From the NCBI RefSeq assembly GCF_018780075.1, contig NZ_JADMKB010000010.1:1-44655 (forward strand): 44,655 nt of DNA, given 5' to 3'. Under the pieces are notes generated by a model, which saw only the letters and a list, made by a program, of their open reading frames with translations, was not told the origin of the DNA and ran no database searches. This document shows positions 27,935-35,965 of the stretch, in pieces. Each line of letters opens with the position of its first letter. Position 1 is the first letter of the stretch. Both the position numbers and the translations under genes were made by a program. This DNA is from Hydrogenophaga sp. Lineage in GTDB: Bacteria > Pseudomonadota > Gammaproteobacteria > Burkholderiales > Burkholderiaceae_C.

Positions 27935-28873
27935 ATGAGCAGCAGCATTTTCAGCGGCACGATCCCCGCCTTGATGACCCCTTGCACGCCCGAGCGGCAA
28001 CCGGACTTTGACGCCCTGGTCCAGACCGGCCAGCAACTGATCGCGGCCGGCATGTCGGCGCTGGTGTACTGCGGCTCGATGGGCGACTGGCCCCTGCTGA
28101 GCGACGAGCAGCGCATGGAAGGCGTCGAGCGGCTGGTCGGTGCCGGCCTGCCCGTGATCGTGGGCACCGGGGCGCAGAACACGGCGCGTGCCAGCGCCCT
28201 GGCCGCCCACGCCAAGGCCTGTGGCGCCAAGGGACTGATGATCATCCCCCGCGTGCTGTCGCGCGGCAACTCGGCGGCGGCCCAGCGTGCCCACTTCACC
28301 GACATCCTGAGCGCGGCGGTGGACCTGCCCAGCGTGATCTACAACAGCCCCTACTACGGCTACGAAACCAAGGCCGACCTGTTCTTTGATCTGCGCTCGC
28401 GCTTCTCCCACCTGATCGGCTTCAAGGAGTTCGGTGGCGCGGCTTCCTTGCGCTACGCGGCGGAGCACATCTCCTCGCGCGAGGCGGGCGTGACGCTGAT
28501 GGTCGGTGTGGACACGCAGGTGTTTCACGGCTTCGTCAACTGCGGCGCCCAGGGCGCCATCACGGGCATCGGCAACGTGCTGCCCCAAGAGGTGCTGCAA
28601 CTGGTGGCCCTGTGCGAGCAGGCGGCCCGTGGTGACGTGCTGGCCCGCCAGCGCGCGCAGGAGCTGGAGGCGGCGCTGGCGGTGCTGTCGTCGTTTGACG
28701 AGGGCGTGGACCTGGTGCTGTACTTCAAACACCTGATGGTGCTGCAGGGCCACGCGGAATACGCCCTGCACTTCAACCCCACCGATGCGCTGTCGGACAG
28801 CCAGCGGAACTACGCCACGGCCCAGTTCGAGCTGTTCAAGCGCTGGTACGCCAGCTGGCCGGGGAAGGCCTGA
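27935..28873 (+). CDS. DHDPS-family lyase, probable 1-pyrroline-4-hydroxy-2-carboxylate deaminase
   Basis: A 312-residue (beta/alpha)8 class I aldolase-fold enzyme. The Schiff-base lysine is K164 (IGFKEFGG) and the catalytic tyrosine is in VIYNSPYYG (Y136). GSMGDWPLLS replaces the GTTGE motif of true DapA, so dihydrodipicolinate synthase is unlikely. With a 4-hydroxyproline epimerase and an FAD dehydrogenase next door, the best role is deamination of the cyclic imine to alpha-ketoglutarate semialdehyde (LhpC-type). The start has CGGAG ten bases upstream. Confidence 0.85.
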   Translation: MSSSIFSGTIPALMTPCTPERQPDFDALVQTGQQLIAAGMSALVYCGSMGDWPLLSDEQRMEGVERLVGAGLPVIVGTGAQNTARASALAAHAKACGAKGLMIIPRVLSRGNSAAAQRAHFTDILSAAVDLPSVIYNSPYYGYETKADLFFDLRSRFSHLIGFKEFGGAASLRYAAEHISSREAGVTLMVGVDTQVFHGFVNCGAQGAITGIGNVLPQEVLQLVALCEQAARGDVLARQRAQELEAALAVLSSFDEGVDLVLYFKHLMVLQGHAEYALHFNPTDALSDSQRNYATAQFELFKRWYASWPGKA

Positions 28874-28875
28874 CC

Positions 28876-29841
28876 ATGGCACCGAACACGACGCGCATCG
28901 AGATGCAGGTCATCGACTCCCACACCGAGGGCGAGCCCACGCGCCTGGTGGTGGCCGGTGGGCCGCCGCTGGGCCACGGCCCCTTGAGCGAACGCAAGGC
29001 CCTCTTTGCGCGCGACTTCGACCACTACCGCGTGCTCGCAGCCAACGAGCCGCGCGGTTACGACGCGGTGGTCGGCGCCTTGCTGTGTGAGCCGGTGGAC
29101 AGCAGCTGCGCCGCCGGCCTGATCTTCTTCAACAACACAGGTTACCTCGGCATGTGCGGGCACGGCACGATCGGTGCGGCCGTCACGCTCGCCCACATGG
29201 GCCGCATCGCGCCGGGCTTGCACCGTTTCGAGACGCCGGTCGGGGTCGTGAGCGTGGACCTCCGGTCCGCCCACGAAGTGACGATCCAGAACGTCGAGAG
29301 CCATGTGTTCCGTCGCGAGGTCGAGATCGACGTGCCCGGCCTCGGGCGTGTGGTGGGCGACGTCGCCTGGGGCGGCAACTGGTTCTTCCTGTGCCACAGC
29401 ACCCCCTGCGAACTCACGCTGCAGCACATCGGTGAACTCACCCGCCAGGCCGAGGCCGTCAAGCTGACGCTGGTGCGCGATGGCATCACCGGTCGCGACG
29501 GCGCCGAGATCGACCACATCGAGTTCTTCGGCCCCGCGCAAGCGGCGGACGCGCACAGCCGCAACTTCGTGCTGTGCCCCGGCGGCGCCTACGACCGCTC
29601 CCCGTGCGGCACCGGCACCAGCGCCAAGCTGGCCTGCCTGGCCGCGGCCGGCAAGCTCCAGCCGGGCGACACCTGGGTGCAGGAAAGCGTGATCGGCAGC
29701 CGCTTCGAGGCCAGCTACCAGCCCACGGCACACGGCGTCATCCCCCGCATCACCGGCCGCGCCTACGTCACGGCCGAAGCGCGGCTGATCGCCGACCCGG
29801 CCGATCCCTTGCTGCCGGCGGCGTTCCGCGCGGCGCTTTGA
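28876..29841 (+). CDS. 4-hydroxyproline 2-epimerase (proline racemase family)
   Basis: A 321-residue enzyme of the proline racemase family. Both catalytic cysteines are present: C94 (GMCGHGTIG) and C244 (RSPCGTGTSA). This indicates an epimerase converting trans-4-hydroxy-L-proline to cis-4-hydroxy-D-proline, not the dehydratase that has Thr or Ser at one position. Other family blocks are MQVIDSHTEGEPTR and GGNWFFLCH. It begins two bases after the upstream lyase gene stops, in one operon (compare lhpA/hypE). Confidence 0.92.
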   Translation: MAPNTTRIEMQVIDSHTEGEPTRLVVAGGPPLGHGPLSERKALFARDFDHYRVLAANEPRGYDAVVGALLCEPVDSSCAAGLIFFNNTGYLGMCGHGTIGAAVTLAHMGRIAPGLHRFETPVGVVSVDLRSAHEVTIQNVESHVFRREVEIDVPGLGRVVGDVAWGGNWFFLCHSTPCELTLQHIGELTRQAEAVKLTLVRDGITGRDGAEIDHIEFFGPAQAADAHSRNFVLCPGGAYDRSPCGTGTSAKLACLAAAGKLQPGDTWVQESVIGSRFEASYQPTAHGVIPRITGRAYVTAEARLIADPADPLLPAAFRAAL

Positions 29842-29854
29842 CTTCACCAGACGC

Positions 29855-31120
29855 ATGACATCAGGCCTCAACCCGGATTCCACCCGCGCCGATGTGGCGG
29901 TGGTGGGCGCTGGCATCATCGGGCTGTCGGTGGCGATGCACCTGGTGGCCCAGGGCCGCTCGGTGCTGCTGATCGACCGCAAGGGCATTGCCCTGGAGGC
30001 CAGCGCGCAAAATGCCGGCGCGCTGGCCTTCTCCGACATCCTGCCCCTGGCCTCGCCGCGCATCCTGCGGCAGGCGCCGCGCTGGCTGCTCGACCCGCTG
30101 GGGCCGCTGGCCATTCGCCCGGGCTACGCGCTGCAGATCGCGCCCTGGCTGCTGCGCTTCGGCATGGCCAGCCGACCCTCGGCCTACCGCGCGAGCCTGC
30201 AGGCCCAGACGCAGCTGATGCGCCTCGCCGCGCCTGCGTTTCACGCCATGCTGGCCCGCGCGCAGGCTTTGCACATGATCCGGCAGGACGGCTCCTTGCA
30301 GGTGTACGAAGGCGACGCCGAGTTCCGCTCCAGCCTCCCGGGCTGGCAGCTGCGCGCCGAAGCGGGCATTGCCTTCGAACACGTCCAGGGTGAGCGGCTG
30401 CGGGCGCTGCAACCGGGTCTGGCCAGCTCCATCACCGCCGGCACCTTCGTGCCGCATTGGGAGACCGTGAGCGACCCGTTCGAGGTGGCATCGGCCCTCG
30501 GGCGCCATGTGCTGCAGGCGGGCGCCACCTGGCGCCAGGCCGAAGTGCGGTCCATTGCCGTGCGCGATGGCGGTGTGGCGCTGCAGCTCGCGCAGGGCAG
30601 CGCCGTCCATGCGAATCAGGCTGTGATCGCCACCGGGGCCTGGTCGCGCCAGCTCGCGACCCAACTGGGCGATGCCATCCCGCTGGACACCGAGCGCGGC
30701 TACAACACCACGCTGCCGCCCGGCGCGTTCGACCTCCAGCGCCAGATCATTTTCGGGTCCCACGGTTTTGTGGTCACGCCGCTGTCGACCGGCATCCGCG
30801 TCGGTGGTGCGGTGGAGCTGGGCGGGCTCAAGCTGCCGCCCAACTTCAAGCGGTCGGCCCACATGCTGGAGAAGGCCTCGCGCCTGCTGCCGGGGCTGCG
30901 CACCGAGGGCGGCACGCAGTGGATGGGCTACCGCCCCTCGCTGCCCGATTCCTTGCCCGTCATCGGGCACGCCAAGGCCAGCCGGCGGGTGGTGTACGCC
31001 TTCGGACACGGGCACCTGGGCCTGACACAAAGCGGCGCCACCGGGCACCTGGTGGCCGAGTTGCTGGCGGGGCACACACCGTCCATTCCGCTCGAACCCT
31101 TCAGGCCCGACCGCTTTTAA
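29855..31120 (+). CDS. FAD-dependent D-amino acid dehydrogenase-like, probable D-hydroxyproline dehydrogenase
   Basis: A 421-residue DadA/DAO-family oxidoreductase. The N-terminal dinucleotide-binding motif is DVAVVGAGIIGLSVAMHL, with GRSVLLIDRKGIALEAS following. The C-terminal block GYRPSLPDSLPVIG...YAFGHGHLGLTQ is typical of DadA-type enzymes. Context suggests oxidation of cis-4-hydroxy-D-proline to the pyrroline imine. Its TAA shares the TTAA palindrome with the stop of the convergent modC. The alpha-ketoglutarate semialdehyde dehydrogenase that would complete the pathway is not in the cluster. Confidence 0.87.
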   Translation: MTSGLNPDSTRADVAVVGAGIIGLSVAMHLVAQGRSVLLIDRKGIALEASAQNAGALAFSDILPLASPRILRQAPRWLLDPLGPLAIRPGYALQIAPWLLRFGMASRPSAYRASLQAQTQLMRLAAPAFHAMLARAQALHMIRQDGSLQVYEGDAEFRSSLPGWQLRAEAGIAFEHVQGERLRALQPGLASSITAGTFVPHWETVSDPFEVASALGRHVLQAGATWRQAEVRSIAVRDGGVALQLAQGSAVHANQAVIATGAWSRQLATQLGDAIPLDTERGYNTTLPPGAFDLQRQIIFGSHGFVVTPLSTGIRVGGAVELGGLKLPPNFKRSAHMLEKASRLLPGLRTEGGTQWMGYRPSLPDSLPVIGHAKASRRVVYAFGHGHLGLTQSGATGHLVAELLAGHTPSIPLEPFRPDRF

Positions 31121-32277
31121 CGCACCATCGCCACGCCCTTGATCTGCACATACACCGGCAGGCCGGGCGCGATGCCCAGCCGCTCGCACGAGAGCCGGCT
31201 GATGCGCGAGAGCAGGCGCGTGCCTTGCCCCAGGCGCAGGCCCACCAGCACTTGACCCGGGCCGTCCTCGCTCACCTCGGTCACCATGGCCGGCAGGACG
31301 TTGAGCACGCTGGTCTGCTCCGGCTTGATCAGCGAGAGGCTCACGTCCCTCGCCTGGACGCGCACGCGCACCGGCGTGCGCTCGGGCAGCGGTGTGGCTC
31401 GCGTCTGCGGCAGCAGCAGCGTGCCGCCGTCAAAGCGCAACTCGCACAACGCGCTTGCGCTGTGCAGCCCGCAGGTGATGGCCTCGATCAGCGCGCCCGC
31501 GCTGTCGCCGTGGGCCAGCGGCAGGTCGGCGCGGGTCATCAGCTCGATCACCGGCCCCTGCGCCAGCATCTGGCCCTGATCCAGCAGCACCACGTGGTCG
31601 GCCAGCCGCGCCACCTCGTCCACCGAATGCGTCACGTACACCACCGGCAGGTCCAGCGCCTCGTGCAACTGCTCCAGCCAGGGCAGTATCTCGGCCTTGC
31701 GCGCCGCGTCCAGCGCGGCCAGCGGTTCGTCCATCAGCAGCACGCGCGGGCTCGCCGCCAGCGCCCTCGCAATCGCCACGCGCTGGCGCTCGCCGCCCGA
31801 GAGCTCTTGCGGCCGGCGCTGCAGCAGGTGGCCAATGCCCAGCAGCTCCAGCCCGTGGCGCCAATCGTGGCGCCGCTCGGCCGCGGGCGTGCGGTCGAAG
31901 CCGAAGCGCAGGTTGCCCTCCACCGTCAGGTGATCAAACAGGCTGGCCTCCTGGAACACATAGCCGATGGCGCGCCGGTGCGTGGGCACGAAGGCGCCGC
32001 GTTCGCTGTCTTGCCAGATTTGTTCGCCCACCTGCACGCGGCCCACGGCCGAGCGCTCCAGCCCGGCGAGCACGCGCAGGCAGGTGGTCTTGCCGCTGCC
32101 CGAGGGGCCGAACAGCGCGGTGATCCCGTGGCCGGGCAGGGTCATGTCCACGTCCAGCGCGAAGCCGCCCCGGGCCAGGCGCGCCTGCAGGCGCAGCGCG
32201 GCGGCGGTCACTGGACTGCCCTCCGTGCTGTGCACTGCGGGGCGATCGCCCTTCGGAACGGCCGGGCGGTCTCTCAT
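31117..32277 (-). CDS. modC: molybdate ABC transporter ATP-binding protein
   Basis: A 386-residue ABC ATPase with a regulatory tail. Walker A is GPSGSGKTT, signature LSGGERQRVAIARAL, Walker B VLLMDEPLAALD and switch VYVTHSVDEVARLA. The C-terminal TOBE/Mop domain (about 320-386: RVQARDVSLSLIKPEQTS, VLVGLRLGQGTRLLSRISR) binds molybdate and marks it as ModC. Start ATG 32277 overlaps the modB stop (ATGA). The first 22 residues form a non-conserved extension, so a GTG at about 32211 is an alternative. The frame is open further up through modB but that is not coding. Confidence 0.93.
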   Translation of the reverse strand: MRDRPAVPKGDRPAVHSTEGSPVTAAALRLQARLARGGFALDVDMTLPGHGITALFGPSGSGKTTCLRVLAGLERSAVGRVQVGEQIWQDSERGAFVPTHRRAIGYVFQEASLFDHLTVEGNLRFGFDRTPAAERRHDWRHGLELLGIGHLLQRRPQELSGGERQRVAIARALAASPRVLLMDEPLAALDAARKAEILPWLEQLHEALDLPVVYVTHSVDEVARLADHVVLLDQGQMLAQGPVIELMTRADLPLAHGDSAGALIEAITCGLHSASALCELRFDGGTLLLPQTRATPLPERTPVRVRVQARDVSLSLIKPEQTSVLNVLPAMVTEVSEDGPGQVLVGLRLGQGTRLLSRISRLSCERLGIAPGLPVYVQIKGVAMVR

Positions 32278-32960
32278 GCCCGCACCGCCTTCGCCTGCCG
32301 CGCGTTGTAGACCTGCAGCGCCAGCAGCACCACAAACGCAAACACCAGCATCACCGCCGACAGCCGGTGCGCGTCGGCGTACTCCAGCGCCTCCACGTGG
32401 TCGAAGATCTGCACCGAGACCACGCGCGTCACGCCGGGGATGTTGCCGCCCATCATCAGCACCACGCCGAACTCGCCCACCGTGTGGGCAAAGCTCATGA
32501 TGCAGCCCGTCACGATGCCCGGCTTGCACAGCGGCAGCACCACCTTGAAAAACGTGTCCAGCGGCGAAGCGCGCAGACTCGCCGCCACCTCCAGCGGCCG
32601 CTCGCCCAGCGCCTGCATGCTGTTCAGGACCGACTGCACCATGAACGGCAGCGAATAGACCACCGAGGCCACCACCAGTCCGGCGAAGGTGAAGGGCAGG
32701 GTGGGCAGTCCCACCGCCAGCATCGCCTGGCCCAGCGGCCCATTCGGCCCCAGCGCCACGAGCAGATAGAAACCCAGCACCGTGGGCGGCAGCACCAGCG
32801 GCAGCGCCACCAGCGCACCCACCGGCCGCGCGACCCAGTCGCGGGAGCGCGCCAGCCACCAGGCCAGCGGCGTGCCGAGCAACAGCAGGATCAGCGTGGT
32901 CAGCGCAGCGACCTGAACGGTCAGCCAGAGCGCCTGCAGGTTGTCGGGGGAGAGGAGCAT
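32274..32960 (-). CDS. modB: molybdate ABC transporter permease
   Basis: A 228-residue inner-membrane permease with repeated hydrophobic segments (LTVQVAALTTLILLLLGTPLAW, ALVALPLVLPPTVLGFYLLVAL). The ModB-typical LPFTFAGLVVASVVYSLPF is present. The cytoplasmic EAA loop is EVAASLRASPLDTFFKVVLPL and a late block is HTVGEFGVVLMMGGNIPGVT. It begins one base past the modA stop and overlaps modC by four bases, giving one modABC operon. Confidence 0.95.
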   Translation of the reverse strand: MLLSPDNLQALWLTVQVAALTTLILLLLGTPLAWWLARSRDWVARPVGALVALPLVLPPTVLGFYLLVALGPNGPLGQAMLAVGLPTLPFTFAGLVVASVVYSLPFMVQSVLNSMQALGERPLEVAASLRASPLDTFFKVVLPLCKPGIVTGCIMSFAHTVGEFGVVLMMGGNIPGVTRVVSVQIFDHVEALEYADAHRLSAVMLVFAFVVLLALQVYNARQAKAVRA

Positions 32961-32961
32961 C

Positions 32962-33723
32962 TCAGAGGTCGTAACCGTAGGAGCGGATCAGGTCTTTGAT
33001 GTTCTGGCTCTGCAGCAGCTGGAAGAGCGCCTTGGCGGCCTCGTTGTCGGCGCCCTTTTTCAGCAGCACCGCGTCCTGACGGATCGGGTCGTAGCTGGCC
33101 TGCGGAATCACCCACATCGAGCCTTCCTTGAGCCGGCCAGCCGAGAGCACCTGCGACATCGCCACAAAACCCACGTCGGCGTTGCCCGTTGTCACGAAGC
33201 CGAAGGTCTGGCCAATGCTCTCGCCCTGCACCAGCTTCGGCGTGACCGCGCCCTTCAGGCCCAGCTTGTCCAGCACCTGCACCGCCGCCGCGCCATAGGG
33301 CGCGGTCTTGGGGTTGGCATGCGCCACCTTGCCCAGGTCGGCTGCCCCCAGCACCGCACCCTGGCTGTCCACGCGGCCCGGCTTCACCGACCACAGCACG
33401 AGTTTGCCGTTGGCGTAGGTGAAGCGCGTGCCGGGCTGCGCCAGGCCGTCCTTCTCCAGCAGCTCCGGGCGCTCGTTGTCGGCCGAGAGGAACGCGTCGA
33501 ACGGCGCGCCGTTTTTGATCAGCGTGTAGAACGCGCCCGAAGCGCCGGTCGAGATCCTCAGCGTGTGGCCGGTGGTCTTCTGCAGCACGGCCGCAATGGC
33601 CTTGATCGGCTCGGCGAAGTTGGCGGCCACTGCGATCTGAGCTTCGGCGGCTTGGGCTGCGGGGATGGCCAGCGCGATGAAAAGCAAGGCGGTCAGAGGG
33701 AGGACTGGGGAGTGCACGGTCAC
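32962..33723 (-). CDS. modA: molybdate-binding periplasmic protein
   Basis: A 253-residue receptor with a signal peptide (LTALLFIALAIPAAQA). Mature blocks are IAVAANFAEPIKAIAAVL, ISTGASGAFYTLIKNGAPFDAFLSAD and TGNADVGFVAMSQVL, all ModA. The start is GTG at 33723. AGG lies very close upstream and an ATG at 33730 is out of frame. It leads the modABC operon and is preceded by a Mo-box-like dyad at 33754-33778. Confidence 0.94.
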   Translation of the reverse strand: MTVHSPVLPLTALLFIALAIPAAQAAEAQIAVAANFAEPIKAIAAVLQKTTGHTLRISTGASGAFYTLIKNGAPFDAFLSADNERPELLEKDGLAQPGTRFTYANGKLVLWSVKPGRVDSQGAVLGAADLGKVAHANPKTAPYGAAAVQVLDKLGLKGAVTPKLVQGESIGQTFGFVTTGNADVGFVAMSQVLSAGRLKEGSMWVIPQASYDPIRQDAVLLKKGADNEAAKALFQLLQSQNIKDLIRSYGYDL

Positions 33724-33753
33724 CTCGCATCAGCACAGGAAAGGAGGGCGGGA

Positions 33754-33778
33754 TCGTTATCCCTAAATGGAATAGCGA
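33754..33778 (-). promoter_or_regulatory. Mo-box-like ModE operator before modA
   Basis: TCGTTAT (33754-33760) faces ATAGCGA (33772-33778). Flanking CC and GG extend the symmetry, giving TCGTTATCC...GGAATAGCGA. The ModE consensus contains CGTTATAT-type half-sites, so this is a plausible repressor site 31 bases upstream of modA. One half-site mismatch and the shortened TA run lower confidence. The rest of the spacer 33724-33875 shows nothing clear. Confidence 0.55.
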
Positions 33779-33875
33779 GTGTAGCGGGTATGAACCCGGA
33801 AACGGCACACCCCTGTGCGGGGATCGCCTGCGTTAATCTGTCGGCGCCGCACAACGTCCTGTCGCCCTTCATTCG

Positions 33876-34541
33876 ATGTCTCTTTTTGATCTGCTCCCGC
33901 TGTCCAGCAAGACCCGCGAAATGCGGAGGGTCTTTGGTGCCATCCATTCCGGCAACAGCTGGGGTGACTGCGAATCCAGCTCGGGCCCCGGCTCGACGCG
34001 GGAGCGCGCGTCCCAGTTTCTCCCGGATCTCATCGCTTTGGTGCAATCACTGGGCACCAGATGCCTGCTGGATGTGCCGTGTGGTGATTTCAACTGGGCG
34101 GCGCCTCTGGCAGATGCGGTTGATCGCTATGTCGGGGTTGATGTTGTGCCGGCACTGGTCAGCGCGAACGAGACGCGCTGGTCCTCTCCCCGCCGGCAAT
34201 TCCTCTGTCGTGACATGGTTCGTCAGCGGCTGCCGGACGCCGACCTGGTGTTGTCCCGCGATGCCCTGGTGCATCTCTGTGAAGAAGACGTCATGCGTGC
34301 CATTGCCAATCTCAGGCGCACGGGCGCGAGGTATCTGGTGGCAACGACCTTTGTGGGCGACCGCAGCAACGAGGACATTCCGACCGGAGCGTGGCGCCCA
34401 CTCAACCTGCAGCGCCCACCCTTCGGTTTTCCGGCGCCCATCGCGCTGATTGATGAGCGGTGCCATCACACCGGAGGCATCTACTCGGACAAACATCTGG
34501 GTGTCTGGCGGTTTGAGGACTTGCCCGCATTTCGGGCCTGA
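33876..34541 (+). CDS. class I SAM-dependent methyltransferase
   Basis: A 221-residue Rossmann-fold methyltransferase. Motif I is LLDVPCGDFNW (about 64-74), motif II acidic end is YVGVDVVPALV, and motif IV is LVLSRDALVHL. The ending LIDERCHHTGGIYSDKHLGVWRFEDL resembles methyltransferases encoded in surface-glycan loci. The substrate is unknown. The stretch looks somewhat lower in GC than its neighbours and does not belong functionally to mod or nor genes, so it may have been acquired separately. It is convergent with the MetX-like gene, 12 bases apart. Confidence 0.82.
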   Translation: MSLFDLLPLSSKTREMRRVFGAIHSGNSWGDCESSSGPGSTRERASQFLPDLIALVQSLGTRCLLDVPCGDFNWAAPLADAVDRYVGVDVVPALVSANETRWSSPRRQFLCRDMVRQRLPDADLVLSRDALVHLCEEDVMRAIANLRRTGARYLVATTFVGDRSNEDIPTGAWRPLNLQRPPFGFPAPIALIDERCHHTGGIYSDKHLGVWRFEDLPAFRA

Positions 34542-34553
34542 CGCTGCTCCTGT

Positions 34554-35600
34554 TCAGGCTGAAGTGGCCAGCAGTTCGTTCAGACAGGCGTCGATCTGGG
34601 TGATCGCATTCGCATCGGTTCCGAACAGTGTGAGGTGGCCATCCAGGCTGGAGATCGGGCGAAGCTCGCTGTTTGGGATCAGCTGCTGTTCGGCCTGGCA
34701 GTCCGACGGAGGGAAGAACATGTCGGTGGTGATGGGCATCACGTAGGTCTTGGCGCGAATCCGGCCCAGTGCGGCCGCCTTGTCGTGGCCGGCGTGCAGG
34801 CTCACGTCGCCGCGTTGCCATTTCCACGCCATGCACAGGAGGTTGTTCGGGTCCATGGGGGCGAAGTAGCCGGTCATGAAACCGTCGACAAAGGCCTGCA
34901 TCGAGTCGAATCCGAGCGCGTGGTGGCGACCGCATCGGAAGAATTCGGTGCTCCAACCCATCAATGTCCACAGCTTGGCGTGGCGTTTGAGCCCCGCTGC
35001 GACCCCCTCCGAGCTCGCGTAGTGGCCGTCTCGAAAACCGGGGTCGGTAGTGATCGCCTCCATGAGCAATTCGGTGAACAGGAAGTCGTGCTCGGTATTG
35101 CAGGCGGTGCCGGCGATGGGGGCGGCGCGTGCGACCATCTCGGGGTAGCGCACGGCCCACTCGTAGGTCTGCTGCGCGCCCATGGAGCCGCCGGTGACCA
35201 GGGCCAGGCGCTGGATGCCGAAATGTTCGGTGAGCAGGCGATGCTGCGCGCGCACATCGTCTCCAATGCGCACCTTCGGAAAGTTCGGACCTGCCAGCGC
35301 ACCGGGTGCGTTGTGCGGTGACACCGACAGACCGCTGCCGATCTGGTTGACGACCACGATGAAGTACCTGGTCGGGTCCAGTGCCCGTCCGGGGCCAATG
35401 AAAACCTGCTCCATGATCTTGCTGGTTCCCGAGTACCAGGTGGTCACCAGGATCGCGTTGTCCCTGGCCGCGTTGAGTTGCCCGTGGGTGGCCACGGCCA
35501 GTGGGCAGTTCTCCAGCACGCCGCCTTCGGCCAATTCCAGTCGGCCGATGTCGATGAGGCGAAACGGTCCGTGGGCATCCTGCGAGTAGTAGGCGTTCAT
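34554..35600 (-). CDS. MetX-like alpha/beta hydrolase (homoserine O-acetyltransferase-related)
   Basis: A 348-residue alpha/beta-hydrolase. The nucleophile elbow is TGGSMGAQQTYEW (Ser about 139), the acid is in PITTDMFFPPSD and the histidine in LDGHLTLFG, so the triad is complete. IVVVNQIGSGLSVSP and FPKVRIGDDVRAQHRLL match the MetX superfamily. The true homoserine acetyltransferase motif GPSS is not apparent, so a related esterase or acyltransferase role is more likely. ATG 35600 has GGAG upstream and is preferred over the frame continuing to 35657. Confidence 0.85.
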   Translation of the reverse strand: MNAYYSQDAHGPFRLIDIGRLELAEGGVLENCPLAVATHGQLNAARDNAILVTTWYSGTSKIMEQVFIGPGRALDPTRYFIVVVNQIGSGLSVSPHNAPGALAGPNFPKVRIGDDVRAQHRLLTEHFGIQRLALVTGGSMGAQQTYEWAVRYPEMVARAAPIAGTACNTEHDFLFTELLMEAITTDPGFRDGHYASSEGVAAGLKRHAKLWTLMGWSTEFFRCGRHHALGFDSMQAFVDGFMTGYFAPMDPNNLLCMAWKWQRGDVSLHAGHDKAAALGRIRAKTYVMPITTDMFFPPSDCQAEQQLIPNSELRPISSLDGHLTLFGTDANAITQIDACLNELLATSA

Positions 35601-35702
35601 GTGCGTCTCCTGGGTGTTGTTGCGCGGTGGGCGCGGTGGGACTGGACGACCAGCCACTTATGGTTTGAGAATGCTCCGGAAACCCGGAGAGGGGAAACCA
35701 CT

Positions 35703-35965
35703 ATGACCATCTCGAATGACCGGACCAGTTCGAACCCATTTTTCCGAAGCCCTCGGCCACACCCCCAGCGACAAGCGCCTGGAGGTGCTGCGTCGCGTGG
35801 CTGAGACCGGCTCGATCTCGCTGGCTGCGCGCGACGCAGGCATCAGCCACAAGGCGGCCTGGCAGGCGATCGACACGCTGAGCAACCTGAGCGGGCAGAC
35901 GCTGGTGGAGCGCACGGTCGGCGGCGGGGCGCGCACCACGCCGAAAGCGCTGCAGCCGCTGGCTA
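35703..35965 (+). pseudogene. modE: truncated, frameshifted copy of modE (HTH part only)
   Basis: The region 35743-35963 parallels the start of intact modE (42286 onward) and includes a 70-base block identical in both (35849-35918 and 42392-42461). It keeps the HTH (SEALGHTPSDKRLEVL, GSISLAARDAGIS, LSNLSGQTLVERTVGG) but loses both molybdate-binding Mop domains. Homology stops at the sdhB stop codon. The ATG at 35703 has a good ribosome site (GGAGAGGGG), yet it is one base out of frame because of a T-run at about 35739-35743. A second ATG at 35716 restores the frame but lacks a ribosome site. A 92-residue HTH-only product from it cannot be excluded. A CTCCGG/CCGGAG hairpin lies at 35674-35689. 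Confidence 0.85.

Noticed and set aside
32278..32859. Upstream extension of the modC frame through modB
   Set aside because: ModB is clearly encoded in the other frame and the extension is Gly/Ala low-complexity.
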